DNA of 64,000 nt from Mariaggregatimicrobium sp964498785 (lineage in GTDB: Bacteria > Zhuqueibacterota > Zhuqueibacteria > Thermofontimicrobiales > Thiofontviventaceae). Location of the stretch: NCBI GenBank assembly GCA_964498785.1, contig CAZCJL010000005.1, forward strand, positions 1 to 64,000. The letters are read 5' to 3'. Of this stretch, positions 1 to 7,721 are shown in pieces (within the stretch, counting starts at the first letter, position 1; the number at the start of each line of letters is the position of its first letter). The position numbers and the translations under genes were made by a program. A model generated the notes under the pieces. It did no database searches and was not told the DNA's origin. It saw only the letters and a list, made by a program, of their open reading frames with translations.

Positions 1-407
1 ATCTGTCTTTCAGCACGGAGGGCTTCGTTGACATCTTGAAATGCTTGAGAAAAGGCGGGTTCAACCAATAGCGTATTCCGTTCATTAAATTTTTTATCTT
101 TATATTGAAAAATTCCTCCGCCCCAGACATATCTTACTGCATTTTTTACTTTGGGAAATTCATCGATCATCACTGATGCAAGTGGTCCCGGAGATGCAGG
201 TATTTGCATGCCATCGATATCCATGATAATCCTGCCAATCTTAGTCGATTTTTCATGGAAATGATCAAAACTTAACTCGTCCTGAACCCAGAGCAAAATC
301 AGGATAGCACAGGCTAATCCTGTTGCCAATCCTGTTAAATTAATAAGAGAAAATCCTTTGTAATTTTTGATATTTCGGAACGCTATTTTAAGGTAATTTT
401 TAAACAT
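1..407 (-). CDS. ABC transporter permease, MacB/FtsX type (N-terminal part, cut by window edge)
   Basis: About 135 codons are visible; the rest lies outside the window. The protein starts MFKNYLKIAFRNIKNYKG, the usual cytoplasmic opening of FtsX-like MacB permeases. A first membrane helix follows (about residues 19-42, ending in WVQDELSFD), then the start of the periplasmic MacB_PCD domain. The start resembles that of the next permease (442-2793), so the two are paralogues encoded in tandem on the minus strand, 34 bp apart. The family exports peptides, lipids or drugs, or signals cell-envelope stress, together with a separate ATPase; two such ATPases lie at 3784-5215. The substrate is unknown. 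The last visible residues match the family poorly, so a frameshift close to the edge cannot be excluded. Confidence 0.8.
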   Translation of the reverse strand, partial: MFKNYLKIAFRNIKNYKGFSLINLTGLATGLACAILILLWVQDELSFDHFHEKSTKIGRIIMDIDGMQIPASPGPLASVMIDEFPKVKNAVRYVWGGGIFQYKDKKFNERNTLLVEPAFSQAFQDVNEALRAERQ

Positions 408-441
408 GATTTCTCCCTGATTTTTTCGATACTAGATTTTT

Positions 442-2793
442 TTACTCATATCTCAGACTATCCACAGGATTCATCAGCGCTGCTTTGATTGTCTGGAAGC
501 TCACTGTTATCAAAGAGATCACCAGGGCAATTAATCCTGCGAACAGAAGCATCCACCAGCTCACCCCAATTCGATACGCATAATTCTGTAGCCAGGCATT
601 CATCGAAAAATAAGCAATTGGCAGTGCAATTAAATTGGCAAGTAAAATCCATTTGATCAATTCTTTTGTTAGTAATTTTATTACACTCGTCATTGAGGCT
701 CCCAGTACTTTGCGGATGCCGATTTCTTTTGTACGCTGCTCGATAGTAAATGATGACAGCCCTACCAATCCCAGACACGAAATAAAAACCGCGAGGAAGG
801 CATAGGCCTGATATATTCTTTCCATACGTTTTTCAACGTCATAAAGACGATCATACGTATCGTCGAGAAATGTATACTGAAACGGAAAATCAGGAGCAAA
901 TTCTCGGGTGACTTTTTCAATATATTCGATTGTATTGGAGATTTCTTCCGGTTTAATTTTGAAGTAAATAAACGATTGATACGGTTTGTACATGCGAATG
1001 ATAAACGGTCCGATCGTTTCATGCAACGAGCGAAAATGATAGTCTTTCACAACGCCAACAATATTGACATATTTCAGTGATTCTGGAAACGCCGGATGAT
1101 TAAAATAGACTTTTTTACCGATGGGCGAATCCAGTTGCATGAGTTTCAAGGCCGTTTCATTGATGATGCAGGCTTCGGTTTCATCTGTCGGGAAATCATG
1201 GGAAAAAGGACGCCCCTGAATGATTTTCATACCTAACGTTTTGAAAAAATCATAGCGCACCGTGGAATACGCCATTGAAATTTCCGGTTCATTAAAATGA
1301 CCTTCCCAGTTTACATCAATATAATTTCCAACATCAACAGGCTGGTTTTGGGCAGATGTCATACTTTTAATGGCGCTGTTTTTCATGATTTCATGTTGAT
1401 AGGTTTCGTATTTTTCATTCAGATCGGCATTATTCGCAATACCGACCACAAAGTCCCGGTTTATTCCAATATCTTTATGTTGCAGATAATGGAGCTGATC
1501 ACGCATTACCAGAATACTGCTGATCAGGATAATAGAAATAGTAAATTGAAAAATCGTCAGTCCATGACGAAAAAACCAGCTTCGCGTTTCCGGAATGCGA
1601 TTTTCTTTTAAAGTAGCAGCAGGTTGAAATGACGACAGGAACAGGGCCGGATAACTTCCTGCAATGATTCCGGTAAACAGAGCCACACCCACCAGGAAAA
1701 GTATTATCATGCTTGTGTTCTCGGAAAATAACGAGATATTTTTATTGGCAATGCTATTAAAACCGGGCAAAATAATTTCAACGAGTAACAGCGCCACAAT
1801 CAGCGCAATATAAGAAATGATAATCGATTCTCCTAAAAACTGAATAACAAGCTGCCGTTTGGCAGCGCCAACGACCTTACGGATAGCGACCTGTTTCGCG
1901 TAATTCGCAGCCCTGGCAGTACTTAAGTTCATGAAGTTAATACAGGCAATGAGTAGAATGAACACTGCGATAATTGAAAAAATATAGACAAGTTTGATGA
2001 GCCCGGGGGTGCCATCTGCATAAAGATGAATGCTTGTCAAACTCTGCAAAACAGGAACGCTTTTCAATGTCGAATCAGCAAATTGCGGATAGAATCCGGT
2101 GATTTTTTGATTGAAATTGTGTTCTTGAATATGTTCGCTCAATAAAACAAAAGTATAACCGGTAAATTCCCAGCTCTCCAGACGTTGCTGCGGCATCAGA
2201 TCGACACGCGCGAGAAAATCGAACTTCAGGGTAGAATTTTGGGGAATATCCCGGATCACTCCCGTGACTTTGAAATTCCGGTCAAATTCCCTGGAATAGA
2301 CCATTTTTCCAAGTGGTTCTTCATTCCCAAAATATCGTTCTGCAGTTGCTTCTGTCATTACCACAGAATAGCGATCCGAGAGCGCAGTTTTCGGATTTCC
2401 TTTTACAAATGAAAACGAAAAAATGGTGAAGAAACTGGAATCTGCCAGATAAATATTCCACTCATCAAATATTTTGTCCTCATATTTGACAAGGGATCGG
2501 GCCCAGGGCCATACACGGGTGTAGTTTTCTACCTCCGGATATTCGGCTTTCATTGTCGGTCCCAAACGCCAGGAGGATGACGTTATAGTACCAAAATCCG
2601 GCGTAATCGTATTAACACGAAAGATACGCTGCTTCTTTTCATGAAATTGATCGTAACTCAATTCATCAACTACCCAAAAAGCGATCAGAATGAAACAGGC
2701 AATTCCGATTGCCAGCCCCATGATATTAATTACAGCGTACCCTTTTTGACGAGCGATATTGCGCAGAGTAACTTTTAAGTAATTTTTAAACAT
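442..2793 (-). CDS. ABC transporter permease with two MacB_PCD and two FtsX domains
   Basis: 783 residues. The order is a membrane helix at about 20-42, a periplasmic MacB_PCD region to about 260, FtsX helices at about 270-400 (STARAANYAKQVAIRKVVGA loop), a connecting helix near 430, a second MacB_PCD region and a C-terminal FtsX unit of three helices with the EQRTKEIGIRKVLGAS loop. This doubled layout (about 780-800 residues) is the common form in Bacteroidota-type genomes. The start MFKNYLKVTLRNIARQKGY fits the family. The protein should sit in the inner membrane and act with the ATPases at 4526-5215 and 3784-4506 and the HlyD-like adaptor at 5898-7148. It is separated from the ATPases by two plus-strand genes, so the locus has been split. 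The substrate is unknown. Confidence 0.92.
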   Translation of the reverse strand: MFKNYLKVTLRNIARQKGYAVINIMGLAIGIACFILIAFWVVDELSYDQFHEKKQRIFRVNTITPDFGTITSSSWRLGPTMKAEYPEVENYTRVWPWARSLVKYEDKIFDEWNIYLADSSFFTIFSFSFVKGNPKTALSDRYSVVMTEATAERYFGNEEPLGKMVYSREFDRNFKVTGVIRDIPQNSTLKFDFLARVDLMPQQRLESWEFTGYTFVLLSEHIQEHNFNQKITGFYPQFADSTLKSVPVLQSLTSIHLYADGTPGLIKLVYIFSIIAVFILLIACINFMNLSTARAANYAKQVAIRKVVGAAKRQLVIQFLGESIIISYIALIVALLLVEIILPGFNSIANKNISLFSENTSMIILFLVGVALFTGIIAGSYPALFLSSFQPAATLKENRIPETRSWFFRHGLTIFQFTISIILISSILVMRDQLHYLQHKDIGINRDFVVGIANNADLNEKYETYQHEIMKNSAIKSMTSAQNQPVDVGNYIDVNWEGHFNEPEISMAYSTVRYDFFKTLGMKIIQGRPFSHDFPTDETEACIINETALKLMQLDSPIGKKVYFNHPAFPESLKYVNIVGVVKDYHFRSLHETIGPFIIRMYKPYQSFIYFKIKPEEISNTIEYIEKVTREFAPDFPFQYTFLDDTYDRLYDVEKRMERIYQAYAFLAVFISCLGLVGLSSFTIEQRTKEIGIRKVLGASMTSVIKLLTKELIKWILLANLIALPIAYFSMNAWLQNYAYRIGVSWWMLLFAGLIALVISLITVSFQTIKAALMNPVDSLRYE

Positions 2794-2861
2794 TTATATT
2801 GATTTCCGTATTAATTTTTCTTATCTTTCAGATATATTGTTCTTATAAAAAGGAACGAATT

Positions 2862-3467
2862 ATGCAAAAACCAGCAAAGAAACATTTCACAATTAAAGAG
2901 TATCTGGACCTCGAAGATTCATCTGAATATAAAAGCGAATACTATAAAGGTGAAATTTTTGCCCTGGCAGGTGGTTCAATTAATCATAACCAAATAGTAA
3001 CCAATTTAATTTCTCGATTAAATCAAACTTATCCTGCTCATAAATGTCGCTCGTTTGCTACAGATTTAAAATTATGGGTAAAAGATGTACAACTTTTTAC
3101 CTACCCCGACTTAATGATCATCTGTGACAAGCCTCAATTTTATCCGGGGCGGGATGATACGATTCTGAATCCACGCGTGATTATCGAAATTATTTCCAAA
3201 TCGACTGAAGCGTATGACCGTGGCAAAAAATTTCAATTTTACCGTTCCATTCCCTCCTTTCAGGAATATATTTTAATTGATCAGTACAGCGTGCATATCG
3301 ATCAGTTTTATATTGATCCGCAAGGTAAGTGGTCTCTAAAAGATTATAACGATATAAACGATGTACTAAATTTTTCTAAAATCGATTTTGAAATTTCACT
3401 GGCTGACGTTTTCGATCTGGTTGATTTTGAGTTGGTTGAAACGTCAGACGTCAAACGTCAGAAGTGA
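2862..3467 (+). CDS. Uma2 family (DUF820) endonuclease-like protein
   Basis: About 201 residues from the ATG at 2862, which has AAAAGGA upstream; an upstream in-frame extension to 2799 lacks a ribosome site. The N-terminus has the Uma2 opening (FTIKEYLDLEDSSEYKSEYY, then GEIFALAGGS and the His of NHNQIV). The PD-(D/E)XK-like core has YPDLMIICDKP followed by the strand PRVIIEIISKSTEAYDRGKKFQFYRS, with D, E and K in the expected order. The family is a restriction-like fold of uncertain function that is often multicopy in genomes. It lies on the opposite strand, inside a split ABC-exporter locus, next to an orphan HicB-like gene. Its last residues (VETSDVKRQK) are encoded by a GACGTCAGA-type dispersed repeat, so the C-terminus looks eroded. 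Confidence 0.82.
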   Translation: MQKPAKKHFTIKEYLDLEDSSEYKSEYYKGEIFALAGGSINHNQIVTNLISRLNQTYPAHKCRSFATDLKLWVKDVQLFTYPDLMIICDKPQFYPGRDDTILNPRVIIEIISKSTEAYDRGKKFQFYRSIPSFQEYILIDQYSVHIDQFYIDPQGKWSLKDYNDINDVLNFSKIDFEISLADVFDLVDFELVETSDVKRQK

Positions 3468-3582
3468 GACGGATTATTTCATTCATTACGCCGACGCGCC
3501 TCTAATCCTTTATTTTTATTTTAAAACCTCTTGATTATGGTTCTGAAATTCCTTCTATTCATCTGAAGTGAAAGGAACTTCT

Positions 3583-3792
3583 ATGTTTAAAAACTACACC
3601 GCAAAATACACCAAAATCAGCTCCGGCTATATGGGGCAGCTAATCGAGTGGCCCGAGGTCGTTACCGAAGGCAAATCTTTCGAAGATTGCCGCGAATCCC
3701 TTCGAGATGCGCTCAATGAAATGATTGAAGCGTATAAACAATTAAATATAAAGTTACCCTCCTGCACTAATCGCCCTTTTCCATTAGATTGA
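3583..3792 (+). CDS. HicB-like antitoxin-family protein, orphan
   Basis: 69 residues from the ATG at 3583, which has AAAGGA 7 bases upstream; an in-frame GTG at 3568 is less likely because the ribosome site would lie inside the gene. The sequence (YTAKYTKISSGYMGQLIEWPEVVTEG, then SFEDCRESLRDALNEMIEAY) is the HicB half-RNase-H fold that neutralises HicA mRNA interferases. No HicA-like gene (a short double-stranded-RNA-binding protein with a catalytic His) is next to it on either side, and there is no C-terminal DNA-binding domain. It is therefore a solitary HicB-type protein or the remains of a toxin-antitoxin pair. The 3' end overlaps the convergent ABC ATPase gene by 9 bases, within a GACGT-type repeat. 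Confidence 0.75.
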   Translation: MFKNYTAKYTKISSGYMGQLIEWPEVVTEGKSFEDCRESLRDALNEMIEAYKQLNIKLPSCTNRPFPLD

Positions 3793-4503
3793 AACATCAG
3801 ACGTACGTAGAGAGACGTCTGGCGAACCATTCGCATTTTCTTCGTTCACAATCCGTCCGTCAAGCAAATGAATTATCCGATCGCCGTATGTTGCCTTTTC
3901 TTCCGAGTGAGTTACCTGGATAATGGTGGTTCCTTCCTGATTGAGCTTTTTGAACAATTCCATGATTTCCCGGCCTTGTTCGGAATTCAGATTTCCCGTC
4001 GGCTCGTCCGCCAGAATCAGGCTCGGACGTGCAATGACTGCACGAGCAATGCCAACCAGTTGCTGTTGTCCGCCTGCTAATTGGTGCGGGAACAGATCCT
4101 TTTTCGCGACGATGTTGAAACGGTCAAGCATTTCGGCAACCATTCCTTTTCTTTCAGAGCTTTTCACTTTTTGGTACAGCAATGGTGTATCGATATTTTC
4201 AAAAACTGTCATTTCGTCGATTAAATGATACTGCTGGAACACAAAACCAATTTCATTGCGATGCATTTGGGTGCGCTGTTTGTCACTTAATTTATGCACA
4301 GGATGTCCTTTGAAAAAATATTCACCATCATTTGGCTCATCCAGCATTCCCATGATAAACAGCATTGTCGATTTCCCCGCACCCGATGGACCCATTATCG
4401 TGACAAACTCCCCCTGTTTTATCTGCAAATCAATATCCTGGAGAACATACGTTTTGATAAATTTATTAGAGTACCATTTGAAAATGCCCTGCAACTGAAT
4501 CAT
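3784..4503 (-). CDS. ABC transporter ATP-binding protein, MacB/LolD type
   Basis: About 239 residues. Of two adjacent ATGs (4506 and 4503) the second has better spacing from GAGGTAG. It carries Walker A GPSGAGKST, a Q-loop (VFQQYHLID), the signature LAGGQQQLVGIARA, Walker B LILADEPTGNL and the H-loop VTHSEEKATYGDRIIHL. The signature is LAGGQ instead of LSGGQ and has L where the family has R after the glutamines; Walker B is followed by N-S-E where D is usual. These changes suggest a diverged ATPase, perhaps paired with the more canonical neighbour upstream as a heterodimer. The C-terminal tail (SPDVSLRTSDVSI) is translated from a GACGTCTGA repeat. Confidence 0.9.
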   Translation of the reverse strand: MIQLQGIFKWYSNKFIKTYVLQDIDLQIKQGEFVTIMGPSGAGKSTMLFIMGMLDEPNDGEYFFKGHPVHKLSDKQRTQMHRNEIGFVFQQYHLIDEMTVFENIDTPLLYQKVKSSERKGMVAEMLDRFNIVAKKDLFPHQLAGGQQQLVGIARAVIARPSLILADEPTGNLNSEQGREIMELFKKLNQEGTTIIQVTHSEEKATYGDRIIHLLDGRIVNEENANGSPDVSLRTSDVSI

Positions 4504-4525
4504 CATCTACCTCATGTTGGTTAAA

Positions 4526-5215
4526 TTAGATTTTGAATTTTTCCTGCAAATTTTCCGACACAATATGTCCGTCGAACAAGTGAATCGTTCGCTGACTGTG
4601 TTCTGCATAAGCTGGTGAATGCGTCACCATTATGATCGTCGTGCCTGTTTGGTGCAATTCACTTAGCATGTTCATGACCTCATCGCCGTGTTTGGAGTCA
4701 AGATTTCCTGTGGGCTCGTCTGCCAATATCAGTTTGGGTTTTGCAATTATTGCTCTGGCCACTGCCACACGTTGCTGTTGTCCACCGGATAATTGTTGCG
4801 GAAAATGATTTTTACGATGCATTATTTTCATGTAATCCAGCACCTCATTGAGCCGTTCCTTGCGCTGTATTGCAGAGACTTTTAAGTACAACAGCGGTAG
4901 TTCGATGTTTTCATAGACAGTCAATTCATCAATCAGATTAAAACTCTGGAAGACAAATCCAATATTGCCTTTCCTCAGATTTGTGCGCTGGCGTTCAGAT
5001 AAACGGGAGACTTCCGTACCATTAAAATGGTATTCGCCCTCCGAAGGATTATCAAGCAAACCCAGCAAATTTAGTAAAGTCGATTTGCCACATCCGGAGG
5101 GTCCCATAATCGCCACAAATTCTCCTTCCCGAATTTCAAGATTCACGTTATTTAATGCAGTCGTTTCCACCTCTTCGGTTGTGTAAAGCTTTTTTAGATT
5201 CTTCGTTTTTATCAT
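4526..5215 (-). CDS. ABC transporter ATP-binding protein, MacB/LolD type
   Basis: 229 residues, the normal length for the family. It has Walker A GPSGCGKST at about residues 36-44, Q-loop FVFQSFNLID, signature LSGGQQQRVAVARA, Walker B LILADEPTGNLDS and H-loop MVTHSPAYAEHSQRTIHLFDG. All catalytic elements are canonical. It should power export by the FtsX-type permeases encoded further along the minus strand. It is 22 bp upstream of the second ATPase gene, so the two are probably co-transcribed. The start is supported by AGGAG about 8 bases upstream. Confidence 0.93.
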   Translation of the reverse strand: MIKTKNLKKLYTTEEVETTALNNVNLEIREGEFVAIMGPSGCGKSTLLNLLGLLDNPSEGEYHFNGTEVSRLSERQRTNLRKGNIGFVFQSFNLIDELTVYENIELPLLYLKVSAIQRKERLNEVLDYMKIMHRKNHFPQQLSGGQQQRVAVARAIIAKPKLILADEPTGNLDSKHGDEVMNMLSELHQTGTTIIMVTHSPAYAEHSQRTIHLFDGHIVSENLQEKFKI

Positions 5216-5234
5216 TATTGTTCTCCTTGTTAAG

Positions 5235-5391
5235 TCAGATTTTAGACGCGAGACGTGAGAAGCCAGACGTCAGGCCAGTTGTATCTTCTGCGGTCTGTTT
5301 ATACCATTTTTTAAACAGGCCAGGCAGTCCATTAATCCACCCGTTGCTTCTCTCGTATCACATCTCACTTCTCACGTCTATCGTTTGACGT
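5235..5391. repeat. Left copy of a ~160-bp imperfect direct repeat flanking the IVP-like gene
   Basis: This stretch and 5731-5900 share the same order of blocks: a GAGACGTGAGAAG-type start, GGCCAGTTGTATC.TCTGCGG.CTGTT, TTTTTTAAACAG.CCAGGCAG, TCCATTAAT.CAC.CGTTGCTT and a TCTCACGTCTATCGTTT end. The two copies lie on either side of the four-helix-bundle gene. They end in GACGT/GTGAGA tracts like those at other gene ends in the window. Confidence 0.8.
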
Positions 5392-5715
5392 ATCGATCAA
5401 ATTCCTGATTTCCATCATTTGTAAATTTAAACACTCATAGTCATTTCTACGCAAAAGTTGAAGCCTGTTTGCACTTTGTAGACAGTTATTTAATTTTCTC
5501 ATCAGATCGATTGTATTTCCATACAAAGCTGCATGGTCCGGGCTGTTTTCATCACAGCACTTCAAAACATTCGATAAATTTTTGATGCAATACTCCTGAA
5601 GCCTTTTGCCGAACCGCTTCTTTTCATCAGCGGGAAACTGCTCTGTGATCCGGTAAACTGAAAAAAGCAGCTTACGGCTTCTTATCCATAAGTTACATTC
5701 TTTAATATCTTTCAT
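5365..5715 (-). CDS. Four helix bundle protein (23S rRNA intervening-sequence-protein-like)
   Basis: About 116 residues from the ATG at 5715, which has GGAGG five bases upstream. The sequence MKDIKECNLWIRSRKLLFSVYRITEQFPADEK, with a long helical remainder (RLQEYCIKNLSNVLKCCDENS...LDLMRKLNN), fits the four-helix-bundle family first seen inside 23S rRNA intervening sequences. Members are also found as free-standing genes between other genes, often mobile and of unknown role. Here the gene sits between the HlyD-like and ATPase genes of the exporter and is bracketed by two diverged direct repeats. That suggests insertion or duplication as a cassette, although it stays in the operon's orientation. 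Confidence 0.8.
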   Translation of the reverse strand: MKDIKECNLWIRSRKLLFSVYRITEQFPADEKKRFGKRLQEYCIKNLSNVLKCCDENSPDHAALYGNTIDLMRKLNNCLQSANRLQLLRRNDYECLNLQMMEIRNLIDTSNDRREK

Positions 5716-5730
5716 CATAACCTCCAAAAC

Positions 5731-5900
5731 GTCGGATGTGAGAAGTTAGACGCCAGAGGTGAGACGCCAGGCGTGAGGCCAGTTGTATCCTCTGCGGCCT
5801 GTTCATACGTTTTTTAAACAGACCAGGCAGTCCATTAATTCACTCGTTGCTTTTCTTGTCTCTCGTCTCACAATTCCTCGTCTCACGTCTATCGTTTTTA
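5731..5900. repeat. Right copy of the direct repeat flanking the IVP-like gene
   Basis: Diverged copy of 5235-5391 with the same block order. Its distal end runs into the last codons of the HlyD-like gene (stop at 5898). Single-base changes and small indels are spread over the whole length, so the duplication is not recent. Confidence 0.8.
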
Positions 5901-7148
5901 CTGCAAAATCAGCTTATCCTTATCCCCGAAATTATCATAACTCGAAGTGACCACTTTTTCACCCGGCTCCAGTCCTTCCAGCACTTCAAACACTTGCGGA
6001 TTCTGAAGGCCTAATCTGATATTTCGCTTTGTGGCGTAATCCCCGGAGCTGTTTAATACGTAGACCCATTGACCACCGGTTTTCTGATAGAAACCACCTC
6101 GTGCCAGCAAAACTGCTTCAGATAAATCACCCAATTCCAGCTTTATGTGTAACGTCTGCCCCTGGCGGATACCAGTCGGGGTTTCATCGCTAAATTCCAG
6201 ATCAACTTCAAATCGCCCGTTCAGAACTTCGGGATAGATCTTTTTTGCGACTAATTGGAATGTTTTATTAGCGAATTCAAATGTGCCTTTTTTGCCCAAC
6301 TCTATCCGGACGATGTAATGCTCGTCAATTTCAGCACGTACTTTAAATCCTTCCAATACATCAATTTGCCCTAATCGTTCACCAGGGGATTTGGACTCTC
6401 CTATTTCCGCATTCAACGATGTTAATTGTCCGGAAATGGGCGATTTCAAAATCAAATTTTCCAATTTCTGCTTTACGATTTTTAGGTTGTTTTCCATGCG
6501 TTTCAGCGAGGCTTCCAATTGCGCAATCTGAATTTGTCGAAAAATGGAATCCTGCTTTTGCGTTTCAATCGTAAGATCTTTGCATTTCAATAAATATTCA
6601 TATTCATCTTTTGCCTGTTCATAATCCTGCTGTGCAATTAAATTTTTATGCGCCAGCTCTTTTGCACGCTCATAATTTTTTTGCTGCCTTTTAATCTGAT
6701 AATCTAAATCCACTAATTGACGCCTTAGTGTCAGACTGTTTTGCTCCATCATCAAACGAGTATTACGTAAATTGTTGCTTTGCTCAAACAACTGTGCCTC
6801 ACGATACATAATATCCAGCAGCAGATTTGTATTGGCTAGTTTCAGGATATTATCACCTTCCTTTACAAAGTTGCCAGCTTCCAGGTAAATCGTCTCAACT
6901 CTGCCACCCTCAATCGCATCCAGATAAATTGTCTTAATCGGGATTACCGATCCAGTCACCGGAATATATTCCTGAAACACGCCTCGTTTGACTGTTGTTA
7001 TCGTTATCCGCTCGGTATTTACATTCAGTCGAGAACTGCTATCCCCAAAAATGAAGCTATAGATTATGATAAGAATCAGGGAACCACCCAATGCCATCGT
7101 AATGATTCTCTTCAAAGACCATTTCTTTTTTTCGATTTTTCGATCCAT
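5898..7148 (-). CDS. HlyD/MacA-type periplasmic adaptor subunit
   Basis: 416 residues. A basic N-terminus and one membrane helix (about 15-34) anchor it in the inner membrane. Then come a barrel-sandwich half (TVKRGVFQEYIPVTGSVIP, KEGDNILKLANT), a long coiled coil (about 108-235, rich in Q, L, E and K), the second lipoyl half (ILKSPISGQLTSLNAEIGES) and C-terminal beta-barrel and membrane-proximal domains ending GLEPGEKVVTSSYDNFGDKDKLIL. This is the usual adaptor linking a MacB-type ABC exporter to an outer-membrane channel; no TolC gene is visible here. It is the first gene of the minus-strand operon, and the divergent sigma54 response regulator at 7722 may control it. Confidence 0.92.
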   Translation of the reverse strand: MDRKIEKKKWSLKRIITMALGGSLILIIIYSFIFGDSSSRLNVNTERITITTVKRGVFQEYIPVTGSVIPIKTIYLDAIEGGRVETIYLEAGNFVKEGDNILKLANTNLLLDIMYREAQLFEQSNNLRNTRLMMEQNSLTLRRQLVDLDYQIKRQQKNYERAKELAHKNLIAQQDYEQAKDEYEYLLKCKDLTIETQKQDSIFRQIQIAQLEASLKRMENNLKIVKQKLENLILKSPISGQLTSLNAEIGESKSPGERLGQIDVLEGFKVRAEIDEHYIVRIELGKKGTFEFANKTFQLVAKKIYPEVLNGRFEVDLEFSDETPTGIRQGQTLHIKLELGDLSEAVLLARGGFYQKTGGQWVYVLNSSGDYATKRNIRLGLQNPQVFEVLEGLEPGEKVVTSSYDNFGDKDKLILQ

Positions 7149-7721
7149 TGATTTCTCACTTATCCTGGATTTTATTTGCTTTGCTATTGGTAATTCTGCA
7201 ACTTAACACGAACATCATTTACCTTAATTTGGTTCTACAATACTGGCATTCCATAAATGCACCAGCGGTGTACGTAGAAGGTGTCCACGTACCCTTGCGA
7301 AGGTTTTTCAAAACGGGACAAACTGTATTGATACATATTAAGGTAGTTATCTTCATATTGTGTTATTTCGAAACCTTCTCAAGGGTTTTTCCGACGTTAA
7401 CAAAGTTCCTGGACAGCCTAAAGGGAATGCACTCTGGCACATCCTGAACCCCGTATCCCGAATACCGTCTCACGTATATTCCAACAACTATGCCAATACT
7501 AATTTTCAATCACTTACAGCCGCGTCCCACAAAGAGAGTATCCGCTTTCATTACATCAGGTGTACGATAACGAACAGTAAATTTCTGCATTCAGATAAAA
7601 AACTTGCTTTTTTCAGTCATGGTTCGTAATATTAAAGGAGCTAGTATAACTACCCTCTGCTGGTGTATATTTTGCAACTCAATGAATTAATTGATAAAAA
7701 TTCAGATTAAAGGTAATTTAC
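7149..7721. other. Divergent intergenic region with an inverted repeat
   Basis: 573 bp between the divergent adaptor and response-regulator genes. Possible reading frames lack ribosome sites and show no family resemblance. A 16-bp inverted repeat lies at 7292-7309 and 7370-7385 (CCCTTG.GAAGGTTT against its complement), and GTACG/CGTAC arms lie just before it (about 7270-7292). The promoters of both operons should be here. A search by eye for TGGCAC-N5-TTGCA found only poor partial matches. Confidence 0.6.

Noticed and set aside
5716..5727. TTG at 5727 or ATG at 5718 as start of the IVP-like gene
   Set aside because: The TTG overlaps the GGAGG ribosome site and the first ATG is only 2 bases from it; the ATG at 5715 has normal spacing.
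7148..7629. Open frames in the divergent region before the response regulator
   Set aside because: They cross an inverted repeat, lack ribosome sites and have no recognisable domains.
7149..7721. Sigma54 promoter for the exporter or regulator
   Set aside because: Candidates such as TGGCATTCCATAAATGCA and TGGCACATCCTGAACC have wrong spacing or no -12 GC, so no site can be called.
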